This document shows positions 47,847 through 57,290 of a DNA stretch of 64,000 nucleotides, piece by piece. The position numbers and the translations under genes are program-made. The stretch is taken from positions 868,001-932,000 of the forward strand of contig NC_015914.1 in NCBI RefSeq assembly GCF_000222485.1, read 5' to 3'. The stretch comes from Cyclobacterium marinum DSM 745 (GTDB taxonomy: Bacteria > Bacteroidota > Bacteroidia > Cytophagales > Cyclobacteriaceae). The first letter of the stretch is position 1; each line of letters starts with the position of its first letter. The notes below the pieces were generated by a model that did not search any database, had not been told where the DNA came from, and saw only the letters and a list, made by a program, of their open reading frames with translations.

Positions 47847-49136
47847 TTAATTCTTGGCGGCTTTATTCATAAGATTAATGTGCTGATTAATCACTTCAGC
47901 TTTTTGAAACTCCGGCAAAAGGTACCCTTCTAGCTCATTCGAAAGGCAGTAGTTTAAACCATCAGATAGATCCATTGCATCTTTATATTTGGCCAGGTAT
48001 CCATTTTTTTTGTGGGAAATCATGTCAGGAATTCCTCCAACATCAAATCCCACCACAGGTGTTCCACAAGCCAAACTTTCCAAAATGGTAGTGGGTAAGT
48101 TATCTGCTAATGAAGGGGCAACAAAAACATTGGAAGCATTATAAACAAGATTGGTGGTATAATCATCAGTAATGAAGCCCATAAACTTACATGGAAATGG
48201 AATAGACTCTTGAATTTCTTTATTGGGTCCACTACCAAAAATTAAAAGACATACATCAAGATTTGGATGATTCATTTTCAAGTCTTTTAATGCATCCATT
48301 AGGTATTTCCACCCTTTATAGGGACTTGTAATTTTATTGGCACCAAAAGAAATCACATGTTGGTATTTGTCAATGTTTAAAATCTTTTTAGCAATTTTCT
48401 TTTCAAATGGCTTGAAAAGATTAGTATCCAATGGATTTGGAATTCGAAATACAGGTTTATCCTTAAGCAAAGCGCCTCCTTTTGCAAGATTATAAAGCCA
48501 CTTACTTGGTGCAACAAAAAACAAATTATCGTAGCCGGAATAAAATTTCAATTTCTCATCAAACTGTTTAAAAGACAAGTCCTTTTCCTTATTCTCAGGA
48601 AACATGGGACAGTTTCCACAGTGAGTTAAAAATTTTTGACAATCGAAACTGTGAAAACAGCCCCCGGTAATGGTCCACATATCGTGCATTACCAAAACCA
48701 TCGGCTTATTCAATTTGGCTATTTTTTCCAAGCCATCAATACTGATAAAACCACCAAGAATCCAGTGAACATAAATAAAATCAGCATTTATGATCCATTC
48801 GTGATTAGTCACATCAGATCCAAAAAGGGATAGGGCGAAACCTCCCGCGCTTTTATCAATTTTCCTTGTATAGAAATCCTGGATTTTTTGATTCACTTTT
48901 CTAATGAGGACCCCTTTTTTACCAACGGTTTGAATCTTTGGATCGCCATGAACATTGGAATTTAAAGAGAGCACACAAGACTCAAAACCTCGCTCTAAAA
49001 AAGCTTCATGATACCTTAATACATAATTACCTGACGGGCTAGAACCATATTGTAAATGAACAACCCGCTTCTTTTCTTCCCCATTTATCAAGTGGTCTGA
49101 TTTTTCCCAATTATTTACACCGTCTACCTGATCCAT
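47847..49136 (-). CDS. Glycosyltransferase, GT4 family
   Basis: Protein of 429 residues. After a short charged lead, 'KKRVVHLQYGSSPSGNYVLRY' begins the first domain, with a cluster 'HSFDCQKFLTHCGNCPMFPE' containing three cysteines, common in one branch of bacterial GT4 enzymes. The donor domain has 'VISFGANKITSPYKGWKYL' and 'APSLADNLPTTILESLACGTPVVGFDVGG', the E-x7-E-like motif. Its start overlaps the flippase stop by 13 bases, giving translational coupling. It acts in the cytosol on lipid-linked intermediates. Confidence 0.88.
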   Translation of the reverse strand: MDQVDGVNNWEKSDHLINGEEKKRVVHLQYGSSPSGNYVLRYHEAFLERGFESCVLSLNSNVHGDPKIQTVGKKGVLIRKVNQKIQDFYTRKIDKSAGGFALSLFGSDVTNHEWIINADFIYVHWILGGFISIDGLEKIAKLNKPMVLVMHDMWTITGGCFHSFDCQKFLTHCGNCPMFPENKEKDLSFKQFDEKLKFYSGYDNLFFVAPSKWLYNLAKGGALLKDKPVFRIPNPLDTNLFKPFEKKIAKKILNIDKYQHVISFGANKITSPYKGWKYLMDALKDLKMNHPNLDVCLLIFGSGPNKEIQESIPFPCKFMGFITDDYTTNLVYNASNVFVAPSLADNLPTTILESLACGTPVVGFDVGGIPDMISHKKNGYLAKYKDAMDLSDGLNYCLSNELEGYLLPEFQKAEVINQHINLMNKAAKN

Positions 49137-50500
49137 ATTCCTTTCTTTTTCTTGTATATAATGAGGTAATATTGCAATGGGGCAATAATTATTCCATTAA
49201 AGCTTGCGATTAAGGACGAAATAAAAAGAGCATGAACTCCCATTCCATAATAATCAATCAACAAATAAGCTGAGCCGATAAATACCAATGGGCTAATAAG
49301 GCTAGCCCAAAACTGAATCTTAAGTGCACTAATCCCATTCAAAAAATTTACAAATATACTGGCAAACATAAAGGAGGTAAAAAACAATAAACCCCACAAT
49401 GAAAGTGTAAAATCAATATCTACCTGCCCTTTTAACCATACTCTGTAAACTGTATCTGATATAAACAACATTATCACACCACCCAAAACAAACAACACTC
49501 CTATTTGCAAGTATTTAATCGTTGCTTTTTTAATCCAATTGATATCATTTTTAAAGAATGCATCGGTAGAAGCTGACCAAAATGGAGTCAGGAAAATCCC
49601 AAAGCCCATCCCTAAAACATTGAAATACTTATAAACAACATTATAGGTAGTTACCTCATATGGCCCAAAACTTTGGGCAATAATGATATTGGATGTTTGA
49701 TATTGAATTAAACTTGCTATTTGAATAATAAAAAATATAAGTCCTAAGCTGAATAAATTCTTTGATTGGGATAAATTGACATACTTAATAGATGGCTTAA
49801 ACTCTTTGTAATCCGTTTTGAAAAAGAAAAAATTTGCCAGAATAAGTACAGCAATCGGGGCGATACATAATGCCAGACCAAGATTAATGAGTGAACCTTC
49901 AGTAGTATATACCAATACGACTATTACCAGTAACGAAATAATTTGACCTAAAAAGTTGATAAGTGAAGCTTTTGCCGGGGCTTGGTCTGCAGTAACCAAT
50001 GTATTGATAATTTTCAATACAAATTGCATACAGAAATAGGTAAATATAATTATGGCCAGAATAGAAAGTTCCATCCTCATTTCGGAGGAAGCGTTTAAAA
50101 TTTCAACCCAATCTAAAAAAGGGTTTACAATTAAAAAAACCAGCCAAACGGCAGTGAAAACTATCGTTAAAACAGCATAGGTTGTACTGATGTACATTCT
50201 TGCAGCTTCTTTATCACCTTTGGTTCTGGCTTCCGCAAATTTATTTCTCAGACCATGGGTCATGCCCACATTGAAAAAACTAAACCAGCCAACGATGGAA
50301 CTTAAAGCCAACCATATTCCATACCTAGTAGGATTGACATAGTCAATGGTTAAGGGAACCATTACTAAACTAACAGCAATACTACCCCCTTTTATCAATA
50401 TAGAACCAATAATATTCTTTTTGGCAAGAACAGTTCTTGCATTGCCTTTAACAAGAAATTTGTTAAAATATTGATAAATAGATGAAAATAATTTTTTCAT
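49124..50500 (-). CDS. Polysaccharide flippase, Wzx-like
   Basis: Protein of 458 residues with twelve to fourteen membrane helices. The N-terminus 'NIIGSILIKGGSIAVSLVMVPLTIDYVNPTRYGIWL' is the start of the MOP/PST superfamily (RfbX, Wzx). Later helices include 'LGLALCIAPIAVLILANFFFF' and 'LFSLGLIFFIIQIASLIQYQ'. It would flip undecaprenyl-diphosphate repeat units across the inner membrane. It lies between the Wzc-like kinase (36 bases upstream) and a GT4 gene that it overlaps. Length is normal for the family. Confidence 0.88.
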   Translation of the reverse strand: MKKLFSSIYQYFNKFLVKGNARTVLAKKNIIGSILIKGGSIAVSLVMVPLTIDYVNPTRYGIWLALSSIVGWFSFFNVGMTHGLRNKFAEARTKGDKEAARMYISTTYAVLTIVFTAVWLVFLIVNPFLDWVEILNASSEMRMELSILAIIIFTYFCMQFVLKIINTLVTADQAPAKASLINFLGQIISLLVIVVLVYTTEGSLINLGLALCIAPIAVLILANFFFFKTDYKEFKPSIKYVNLSQSKNLFSLGLIFFIIQIASLIQYQTSNIIIAQSFGPYEVTTYNVVYKYFNVLGMGFGIFLTPFWSASTDAFFKNDINWIKKATIKYLQIGVLFVLGGVIMLFISDTVYRVWLKGQVDIDFTLSLWGLLFFTSFMFASIFVNFLNGISALKIQFWASLISPLVFIGSAYLLIDYYGMGVHALFISSLIASFNGIIIAPLQYYLIIYKKKKGIWIR

Positions 50501-50536
50501 TCGAAATAGAAAAATATAAATATTAGCTTAAAAAAA

Positions 50537-52912
50537 TCACACAGAACTTTTGGCAGTTTTTTTATCTTCCGGATAATACCCGTAAGAATAACCATAATAG
50601 CCATTGGTTTGTTTGGCATCATTCATCACCAAAGAAGTGTTTCTTAGTTTATTTTTAAGGTCAATATCCTCCATAAAAATAAGGTTCTCCTTTTTAGTGA
50701 AATTATATCGAATCATAAATAAAGTCCTGTCACAATAAGGTGCCAAATTAAAAGCATCTGTCACTGTCCCAACAGGTGCTGTATCTATAATAACATAATC
50801 AAACCTTTCTTTCAATTGATTTATTAGTACTTCTACTTTATCCCCTAAAGTTAATTCCGCAGGATCCTCAGGTATATTTCCACACCCAATTAGGTATAGT
50901 CCATCTACTTTTTTAAAGTCTAAAATAATATCATCTAGGCTTACATCATCATTTGATAAATAATCAGCGATTCCAAGCTTAGTTTTCATATTCACACTTT
51001 TGAGAAGTGCGGGCTTCCGCAAATCAAACTCTAACACCACCACTTTCTTTTTGGCAATGCTCAAACTTGCTCCAAGATTTAAACTAAAAAATGTTTTTCC
51101 CTCACCGCTAATGCTGGAAGTGATCATTAAGACCCTTTCATTTTTACCATCCGCTACAAATTTCAAGTTGGTTCTAAGTAATCTAAATTGCTCAGCAATG
51201 GGTGTCCTTCTTTTTTCAGAAATAGCCAATAACTCCCCTCCATTTGGATAGTTGCTTATTTCGGATAAAATAGGGACTTCAGTAATATCCTGTACCTGAG
51301 ATTTGTGAGTAATTTTACTATTCAATGCATTCTTTATATAAATAAATCCTAAGGGGCAAATAAAACCTACAATTAGGGCCATTCCCATAATCACCATTTT
51401 ATTAGGTTTCACTGGTGATCCACTCGAAGAGGCTTTATCTATCACCCGGGCATTTGATACTGTGGTGGTTGCCAAAGATAAATTTGCTTCTTCCTTTTTG
51501 GATTGAAGGTAATTGTACTGGGTTTGTTTCCGGCTTTGCTCCCTTGACAACTCTAATAAACCTCTTTCAATTTCAGGAACATTTGAAATTCTACTATTGA
51601 TTTGATCCAAATTGACTCTGAGGTTTTGGCTTTCTATTCTCAAACCATTTTTCATATTGGCGATATTGGTACCAATATTGTTTTTCAAGTTGTCAAGTTG
51701 ACCTTCAATAGATGTTACCAAAGGATTGTTAGGTTGTACGGTGCGCAATAAACGTTGTCTTTCATTTTGAAGCCGGTTAAACTCATCCACTAAATTTGTT
51801 AGTGTTTCATCAATGATGGATAAATTAGAGGCTACTTCTATACCAGAACTTGCCGGATCTCTCAAATATTCTTCCAAGTAGTCCAAAACCTCCATTTGCG
51901 TTTTGATATCTGAAAGCTGGGTTTCAATATCTTTACTATTTTGAACCATCAGGGAATTTTCGGTTCCCATATCAGAAATATTATTTGATCTTCTATATTC
52001 TTCAATTTTCCTTTCAATGCTATTTAAATCTTTCATTAAAGTATCCAACTGAGAATTAATGAAATCAATGGTATTGCTGGCTGTAACGTTTTTCTCTTTA
52101 ACAGCCTGAAGATTGTACTGTTCAATCAACTTGTTCAGCACATCTTCTCCTTTTTCGGGAACAGCGTCTACCAATGAAATATTAAAAACAGATGCAAATC
52201 TTTGAGATAAATTAACTTGTATTCTACCTCTGTACAATCCAGCCACTTGATCTTTATTTTGGAAATAAATATGGAGAAGTTCAGGCATCTCTCCTTGGTA
52301 AGATTCCAATTTATTTATTTTTATCTCACCATACCAATTTTCAATCAATTCCCCGTATTTATAAGCTTTTTCTTTATCATCCTCCTGAATTAAAATCAGA
52401 TGGTCATCAAAAAGTTTTACACTTATCCTTACCTCCTCTGGATACTGCCCAACATCAGGTTTTTTTAATAATGTCTTAACCGTTACGGGCACATTGGCTC
52501 CATACAGTTCTTTCATCCTAGAATATTTGTCTTCAGTATAAAAAAAGTAGTCAAGCGGCAATTCTTCAATGGCATCCCTCATCAAACTATAAGAGGCTAA
52601 AATTTCCATTTCATTTTCGACTTGCTTGTTAGTCTCGTAAGCTTCTAATTCGCTGTAAACCGTATTTTGCGTAAAATCGGAGCCCCCGTCAATTTTTATA
52701 AGAATAGAGCTCGATATACTATACAGGGGAGTAGAGAAGAACAAGTATGCAAAGGCCAGACTTAAAAACAAAATAATGGATAGCAAAAACAACCACCAAT
52801 ATTTTAAGTAGCTCAATATTATCAATTTAAAATCCATAGGTCTCGCGTCTTGGTCAATAAATCCATCCAACAATAGATCGGATAAAATATCAGATTTTTT
52901 CATAAGGTTCAT
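50537..52912 (-). CDS. Polysaccharide co-polymerase/tyrosine autokinase, Wzc-like
   Basis: Protein of 791 residues. A Wzz domain with a first membrane helix at about 29-58 leads to a long periplasmic coiled-coil region (about 270-470). The second helix is at about 500-520. The cytosolic BY-kinase domain has Walker A 'SGEGKTFFS' near 603-611, Walker A-prime 'VVVLEFDLRKP' near 626-636 and Walker B 'YVIIDTAPVG' near 709. The C-terminus ends in a tyrosine cluster, 'GYYGYSYGYYPED' (about 770-782), the autophosphorylation tail. It controls chain length and export with the Wza-like protein encoded 59 bases upstream. The two adjacent ATGs at 52912 and 52903 are both possible starts. Confidence 0.95.
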   Translation of the reverse strand: MNLMKKSDILSDLLLDGFIDQDARPMDFKLIILSYLKYWWLFLLSIILFLSLAFAYLFFSTPLYSISSSILIKIDGGSDFTQNTVYSELEAYETNKQVENEMEILASYSLMRDAIEELPLDYFFYTEDKYSRMKELYGANVPVTVKTLLKKPDVGQYPEEVRISVKLFDDHLILIQEDDKEKAYKYGELIENWYGEIKINKLESYQGEMPELLHIYFQNKDQVAGLYRGRIQVNLSQRFASVFNISLVDAVPEKGEDVLNKLIEQYNLQAVKEKNVTASNTIDFINSQLDTLMKDLNSIERKIEEYRRSNNISDMGTENSLMVQNSKDIETQLSDIKTQMEVLDYLEEYLRDPASSGIEVASNLSIIDETLTNLVDEFNRLQNERQRLLRTVQPNNPLVTSIEGQLDNLKNNIGTNIANMKNGLRIESQNLRVNLDQINSRISNVPEIERGLLELSREQSRKQTQYNYLQSKKEEANLSLATTTVSNARVIDKASSSGSPVKPNKMVIMGMALIVGFICPLGFIYIKNALNSKITHKSQVQDITEVPILSEISNYPNGGELLAISEKRRTPIAEQFRLLRTNLKFVADGKNERVLMITSSISGEGKTFFSLNLGASLSIAKKKVVVLEFDLRKPALLKSVNMKTKLGIADYLSNDDVSLDDIILDFKKVDGLYLIGCGNIPEDPAELTLGDKVEVLINQLKERFDYVIIDTAPVGTVTDAFNLAPYCDRTLFMIRYNFTKKENLIFMEDIDLKNKLRNTSLVMNDAKQTNGYYGYSYGYYPEDKKTAKSSV

Positions 52913-52971
52913 AATTTGAACCGATGGTTTACAACCAGGTTAATTATATAAAAAAGATAAAGTTAAACTTT

Positions 52972-53772
52972 TTACTCGCTAAGGATATACCGCAAATTAA
53001 ACATTAGTGAAACTCCAAAGGAAACCAAAATACTCAAAATTGTTAAAGAGCGTTGATTGGTACTTGCCTGAACAGATTTGATTTTATCCGGCTCTACATA
53101 CAACACGTCATTTTGTTGTAGCATAAAATACGGAGAATTTAAAATTGATTTGTCATTTAAGTTTAGCCTAACTGCTTTTCGAACACCATCTTGGTCTCGA
53201 ATCAAAAGTACGTTTTCTCTCTTTCCATATTGGGTCATATCACCTGCCAAACCTAAAGCCTCTAGGATACTGATCCTGTCTGTAGCCAAAGTAAAGGTGT
53301 TGGGATTAGCTACTTCACCGATCACCGTAATCTTAAAATTCAGGTATTGAATATTAATGATTGGATCTTTTACATATTCTTCAAGCAACTCGGTCATTTT
53401 TATGGTAGCCTCTTCCCTTGTAAATCCTGCAATTTCAATTTTTCCTAAAACAGGAAAGTTAATTTGCCCATTTTTGTCCACAAGATAACCTTCGTTTGTA
53501 GGCAATTGCTGATTCATCATTCTATTCTGTGAGTCATTTGAAATCACACCAGAATTAAAAAGTAAATTCGATTCCGGACTTTGAGTGCTTACCACAATTT
53601 TAATTAAATCGCCACTTTGGATAACCGGTTCCTCAACTTGACTGATATTTGTAGAATAACTACTCCCTGTTTCAATATCACTGAAATAAACCAGGTTTCT
53701 TTTCGCACAACCAAATATTCCAGAAAAGAAAATTATAAAAGTCAGAATTCTAATTAAGCTATTGTATCTCAT
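52972..53772 (-). CDS. Polysaccharide export outer-membrane lipoprotein, Wza-like
   Basis: Protein of 266 residues. The lipobox 'FSGIFGC' places the acylated Cys at residue 22. The Poly_export domain runs over about 50-145 ('IQSGDLIKIVVS', 'YLVDKNGQINFPVLGKIEIAGFT') and a SLBB-like domain over about 150-230 ('ITVIGEVANPNTFTL', 'ALGLAGDMTQYGKRENVLLIRD'). A C-terminal hydrophobic helix ('LTILSILVSFGVSLMFNL') may anchor the ring, as seen in shorter Bacteroidota homologues. It forms the outer-membrane export channel for the EPS. A 442-base gap upstream suggests it begins its own transcript. Confidence 0.93.
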   Translation of the reverse strand: MRYNSLIRILTFIIFFSGIFGCAKRNLVYFSDIETGSSYSTNISQVEEPVIQSGDLIKIVVSTQSPESNLLFNSGVISNDSQNRMMNQQLPTNEGYLVDKNGQINFPVLGKIEIAGFTREEATIKMTELLEEYVKDPIINIQYLNFKITVIGEVANPNTFTLATDRISILEALGLAGDMTQYGKRENVLLIRDQDGVRKAVRLNLNDKSILNSPYFMLQQNDVLYVEPDKIKSVQASTNQRSLTILSILVSFGVSLMFNLRYILSE

Positions 53773-54214
53773 TTGTTAATAATACTGTTTAATGGGTTCA
53801 AGCTACTAAATGATCAAATTGGGGAAAAAGTCAAAAATTCTATAATAGACAATTCTTTTAAACACCCCGCAAGTTACTTAATTATCAGAACAATAAGAAC
53901 TGAGAATAAATAATTTAATAGAATAAAGACGTAATCTGCCTTAACCATTACTCACTTCGCATTTAAAAAAACTCATCCAGTCTCCAAAATTGAAACCTTG
54001 TTAAAATTTTAATAGTATTCGTGATATTCAAACTAACCCCTTCTTATCACTTTAAAGTAAACTAGACTTTCTTTTTAAACTAGAATTTCTTATTTGGGTT
54101 ATTGGTTTCCTTAAACACCTATTTTTAATTCCCTAAAGACCATTTACAACTTTAAAAGAAAAAAGGAAATGAAATTTAGTTATGTCCTAACCCCGTCATT
54201 CTTTTTAAAATCAC
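53773..54214. other. 442-base gap upstream of the wza-like gene
   Basis: No gene seen. It is AT-rich and likely contains a promoter for wza-wzc and the genes that follow. Two near-identical 15-base direct repeats (54059-54073 and 54077-54091) are listed separately. I found no JUMPstart-like or other known antitermination element. Confidence 0.5.
54059..54091. repeat. Two 15-base direct repeats upstream of wza
   Basis: AAACTAGACTTTCTT (54059-54073) and AAACTAGAATTTCTT (54077-54091) differ at one base and are 18 bases apart start to start. This could be a pair of regulator half-sites on successive helical turns or a chance duplication. Confidence 0.5.
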
Positions 54215-54922
54215 CTAATATGCCTTGTCACTTTTCAACAATAAAGATACTGCGGTTTCAACAATTATTTTTATATCAAAAATTAGATTCCACTTCCTAA
54301 CATAAAAATTATCTAATCTATATCGGGAATACAATTCACTATAGCTTGAAATCTCCCCTCTATAACCTTTACTTTGTGCCAACCCGGTAATTCCAGGCTT
54401 TACCTGATGACGGGACATGAAATTATCAATTTCTTTAGCAAACTCAAGATTCATTGGAACAGCTTGAGGTCTTGGCCCCACAATGGACATATTTCCTAAG
54501 AGAACATTAAAAACTTGAGGCAATTCATCAAGGCTCGATTTTCTCAAAAACTTTCCAATTCGAGTAATTCTGGCATCATTAACTGTTGCCTGCTTGGTAT
54601 CGGCATCTTTATTTTTCACCATTGTCCTAAATTTATAACAATAGAACAACTGATTGTTTTTTCCATGTCTTAATTGCTTGAAAAAAACACTCCCATTTGA
54701 ATCCAATTTAATTAAAATTGCAATAATGGGAAACAACCATGATACAACAAATACTAAAGTAAAAATAGAAGCCCCGATATCAAAAATCCTTTTTAACAAT
54801 TTTTTACTGTATTTGTCATTTTGACCATACAGAATATCAATTTCTTTACGGATTGGAGCTTTTACAAAATTTTTCTCTTCTAAGGTTCGACCAAATTTTT
54901 GATCTACTAAAACATTTTCCAT
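54215..54922 (-). CDS. Initiating sugar-phosphate transferase (WcaJ/PglC-type)
   Basis: Protein of 235 residues from the ATG at 54922; the frame goes back to a TTG at 54931. One membrane hairpin lies at about 46-73 ('SIFTLVFVVSWLFPIIAIL'), then the catalytic domain with 'YKFRTMVKN' (KFRTM at 97-101), the Asp-Glu dyad in 'SLDELPQ' (132-133), 'VGPRP' (148-152) and 'KPGITGLAQ'. These short (no four-helix N-terminal domain) polyprenol-phosphate phosphoglycosyl transferases transfer the first sugar phosphate to undecaprenyl phosphate. All catalytic motifs look intact. A paralogue lies just upstream. Confidence 0.93.
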   Translation of the reverse strand: MENVLVDQKFGRTLEEKNFVKAPIRKEIDILYGQNDKYSKKLLKRIFDIGASIFTLVFVVSWLFPIIAILIKLDSNGSVFFKQLRHGKNNQLFYCYKFRTMVKNKDADTKQATVNDARITRIGKFLRKSSLDELPQVFNVLLGNMSIVGPRPQAVPMNLEFAKEIDNFMSRHQVKPGITGLAQSKGYRGEISSYSELYSRYRLDNFYVRKWNLIFDIKIIVETAVSLLLKSDKAY

Positions 54923-55232
54923 CTCTAACAATCTTTACGAATCCTCACAAAAACCCTATTTCTTATTTAAAAAACATTTATGTATATCTGAAATACATTT
55001 TTACAAATATATAAAGCATTTCCCACAATGCAAGGATTTAAAGAAAAAATATTTATTAAAATTCTTTTTTTTGTATTTAAAATTCATTTTTATGGATTTA
55101 AAATTGAAAACCTTGAAGAAAATTAAATACTAAATAAAGGCAAGGAACACTTAAACTTGGGGGTTTTATCACCAATTAGAGTAGTAAAAAAGATTTAGCA
55201 AAAATGCACATGCAAAATTATACCCCTAAAAA
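54923..55232. other. 310-base gap between the two initiating transferase genes
   Basis: AT-rich, without a gene or clear hairpin. The spacing suggests that the two transferase genes may be transcribed separately. Confidence 0.45.
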
Positions 55233-55925
55233 TCAAGAACTAACCCTATTTCTTCCAAAATAAGACCCAACAGTCCAAAATAATATTTTGAAATCAAAAA
55301 CTAATGACCAGTTCTTAATATAAAAATGATCTAATTTTATTCGGCCATATATATCATAAAAACTTAATATCTCCCCACTATACCCTTTAATTTGTGCCAA
55401 TCCGGTAATCCCAGGCTTAACCACATGCCTAAACATATAATTATTTATATCTGTTGAATACATGTAATTCATAGGCACAGCATGAGGCCTAGGTCCAACT
55501 ACTGACATATCTCCTAAAAAGACATTGATAAATTGTGGGATCTCATCTAAACCTGATTTTCTTAAAAATTTCCCAAATCTGGTTATATGAAAATCTCTTT
55601 GGGGACCCCCTTTTGCAATTACTTTATTAATTTTTACCGAGGTCCTGAATTTGTAACACCTAAATGTCTTGTTCCCCCTCCCATGCCTCAATTGTTTATA
55701 AATAATAGGACCCCTTGATTCTAACCTAATAATAAGGGCTATTATTGGAAATAGCCAAGACATAACCACTACTATAAAAAATAACGAAAAAGCCAGGTCA
55801 AGTCCTCGCTTTACCAGTAGGTTAAAACCATCACTTAGAAAAACCCTCCCGTCCGGAGTAATGTAACCACTAAGTTTTCTTGATAAAAATTCCGGTTCAC
55901 CCCTTTCTTGCAAAAATTTCTCCAT
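55233..55925 (-). CDS. Second initiating sugar-phosphate transferase, divergent KFRT motif
   Basis: Protein of 230 residues from the ATG at 55925, chosen over the longer frame to 55994 because 'MEKFLQERGEPEFLSRKLSG' gives a normal family N-terminus. Membrane segment at about 46-67 ('FSLFFIVVVMSWLFPIIAL'). The catalytic domain keeps the Asp-Glu dyad in 'SGLDEIPQ' (127-128), 'VGPRP' (143-147) and 'KPGITGLAQIKGYSGE', but the usual KFRTM reads KFRTS (92-96), followed by 'VKINKVIAKGG'. It is likely active, perhaps with another nucleotide sugar than its neighbour. It is the first gene of the EPS cluster. Confidence 0.9.
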   Translation of the reverse strand: MEKFLQERGEPEFLSRKLSGYITPDGRVFLSDGFNLLVKRGLDLAFSLFFIVVVMSWLFPIIALIIRLESRGPIIYKQLRHGRGNKTFRCYKFRTSVKINKVIAKGGPQRDFHITRFGKFLRKSGLDEIPQFINVFLGDMSVVGPRPHAVPMNYMYSTDINNYMFRHVVKPGITGLAQIKGYSGEILSFYDIYGRIKLDHFYIKNWSLVFDFKILFWTVGSYFGRNRVSS

Positions 55926-56061
55926 ACTATGATTTGTAAACCAGCGATAAAAAACTATAAATCGTTTTAATGTATTTAAAATACAATAAAGCAAATATAT
56001 TCAGCAAACCCGGGATTTACAAATAATTTAATAGATTTATAATTCACCCCAGAAAAGCAGA

Positions 56062-56095
56062 AGGCTCAGCTAGTTGGAACCTAAAAGCTGAGCCT
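56062..56095 (-). terminator. Hairpin downstream of hemE
   Basis: AGGCTCAGCT (56062-56071) is the exact inverse of AGCTGAGCCT (56086-56095). It follows the hemE stop by about 40 bases on the minus strand. The T-tail is broken, so efficiency is uncertain. Confidence 0.55.
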
Positions 56096-56137
56096 GTACA
56101 CTTTCACTAAATTCTTATCTCTTCTGCAAATCTACCC

Positions 56138-57175
56138 CTAAGAAATCACTCCAGAATATTCCTTTACAGTCTCAATAAAAAGCTTTACTTTCTCCGGAGA
56201 AACATCAGGATATACTCCATGACCTAGATTTGCAATATGCCTATCTCCCTTAAACTGATCTAACATTTCTTTAGTCTGCCTGATCAGTACTTCATCTGAT
56301 GCGTATAAGGCTGCCGGGTCCAAGTTACCTTGTAATACCTTCTCCCCTTCCATTTGAGCGCTTACCGTTCTAATGTCCATGTTCCAATCTAAGCCCACAA
56401 CATCACAGGGCAGATTTTTAATATCCTCTAAAGCGAAATAGGCGCCCTTTGCAAAGACAGTTACCGGCACTTCCGTAACTGCCTCACATATCCGCTTGAT
56501 ATATTCCATGGAAAATTCTCGGTACTGATGGGGAGGAAGAATACCTGCCCAACTGTCAAATACCTGTACCAAGTTGGCACCTGCAACAACTTGTGCTTTC
56601 AAATATTTGATCGTTGTTTTTGTGATCATATCTAAAAGCTGGTGTGCCAATTCAGGGTTCTGATACAACATCGCCCTAGCTTTGGAAAAAGTTTTACTCC
56701 CAGATCCTTCCACCATATAAGCGAATATTGTCCATGGTGCTCCTGCAAAACCAATTAAAGGCACTCGCCCATTCAAGCCTTTTTTTGTTAAGCGAATGGC
56801 TTCCAATACATAATTTAAAGATTCATCAGGATCTGCGATTTGCAATCGTTTTAAGTCAGCTGAAGAGCCAATGGTATCAGGAAACCAAGGCCCTTTCTTT
56901 TCTATCATTTCATAAGGAAGCCCCATAGCTTCCGGAACAACCAAAATATCGGAAAAAATAATGGCTGCATCTACTCCCAAAAGATCTACAGGTTGGATGG
57001 TGACCTCCGCTGCCAACTCCGGTGTTTTAGCCAATTCAATAAAGCCGCTAACACTCGCTCTTACAGCCCTGTATTCTGGTAGTATCCTTCCTGCTTGGCG
57101 CATCAACCAAACGGGAGTCCTTTCCACCTTTTCTCCCTTGATAACCCTTAGAAGTAAATCATTCTTTATTTGCAT
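56138..57175 (-). CDS. hemE: Uroporphyrinogen decarboxylase
   Basis: Protein of 345 residues from the ATG at 57175 ('[21 protein letters not shown]'); an upstream extension to 57223 is not family-like. '[15 protein letters not shown]' is the N-terminal HemE signature that binds the substrate carboxylates; '[16 protein letters not shown]' and '[11 protein letters not shown]' are further signature blocks, and '[13 protein letters not shown]' is the C-terminal one. The enzyme removes four carboxyl groups from uroporphyrinogen III to make coproporphyrinogen III in heme synthesis, in the cytosol, as a dimer. No other heme gene is adjacent. Confidence 0.97.
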   Translation of the reverse strand: MQIKNDLLLRVIKGEKVERTPVWLMRQAGRILPEYRAVRASVSGFIELAKTPELAAEVTIQPVDLLGVDAAIIFSDILVVPEAMGLPYEMIEKKGPWFPDTIGSSADLKRLQIADPDESLNYVLEAIRLTKKGLNGRVPLIGFAGAPWTIFAYMVEGSGSKTFSKARAMLYQNPELAHQLLDMITKTTIKYLKAQVVAGANLVQVFDSWAGILPPHQYREFSMEYIKRICEAVTEVPVTVFAKGAYFALEDIKNLPCDVVGLDWNMDIRTVSAQMEGEKVLQGNLDPAALYASDEVLIRQTKEMLDQFKGDRHIANLGHGVYPDVSPEKVKLFIETVKEYSGVIS

Positions 57176-57228
57176 GCCACAAATATAATCCAACTTCCTA
57201 CAAAAAAGAACTACAACGCACAAACAAT

Positions 57229-57265
57229 AAAGGTCAACTCTGAAATTTCAGAGCTGACCTTTTTA
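57229..57265. terminator. Hairpin between the collagen-like lipoprotein gene and hemE
   Basis: AAAGGTCA (57229-57236) pairs with TGACCTTT (57255-57262), and the inner CTCTGAA/TTCAGAG arms extend the stem. It lies just past the end of the lipoprotein gene on the minus strand. A T-run is present on the plus side and a weaker one on the minus side. Confidence 0.6.
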
Positions 57266-57290
57266 AATCATTCCTTTCGCGATTTGTTCC

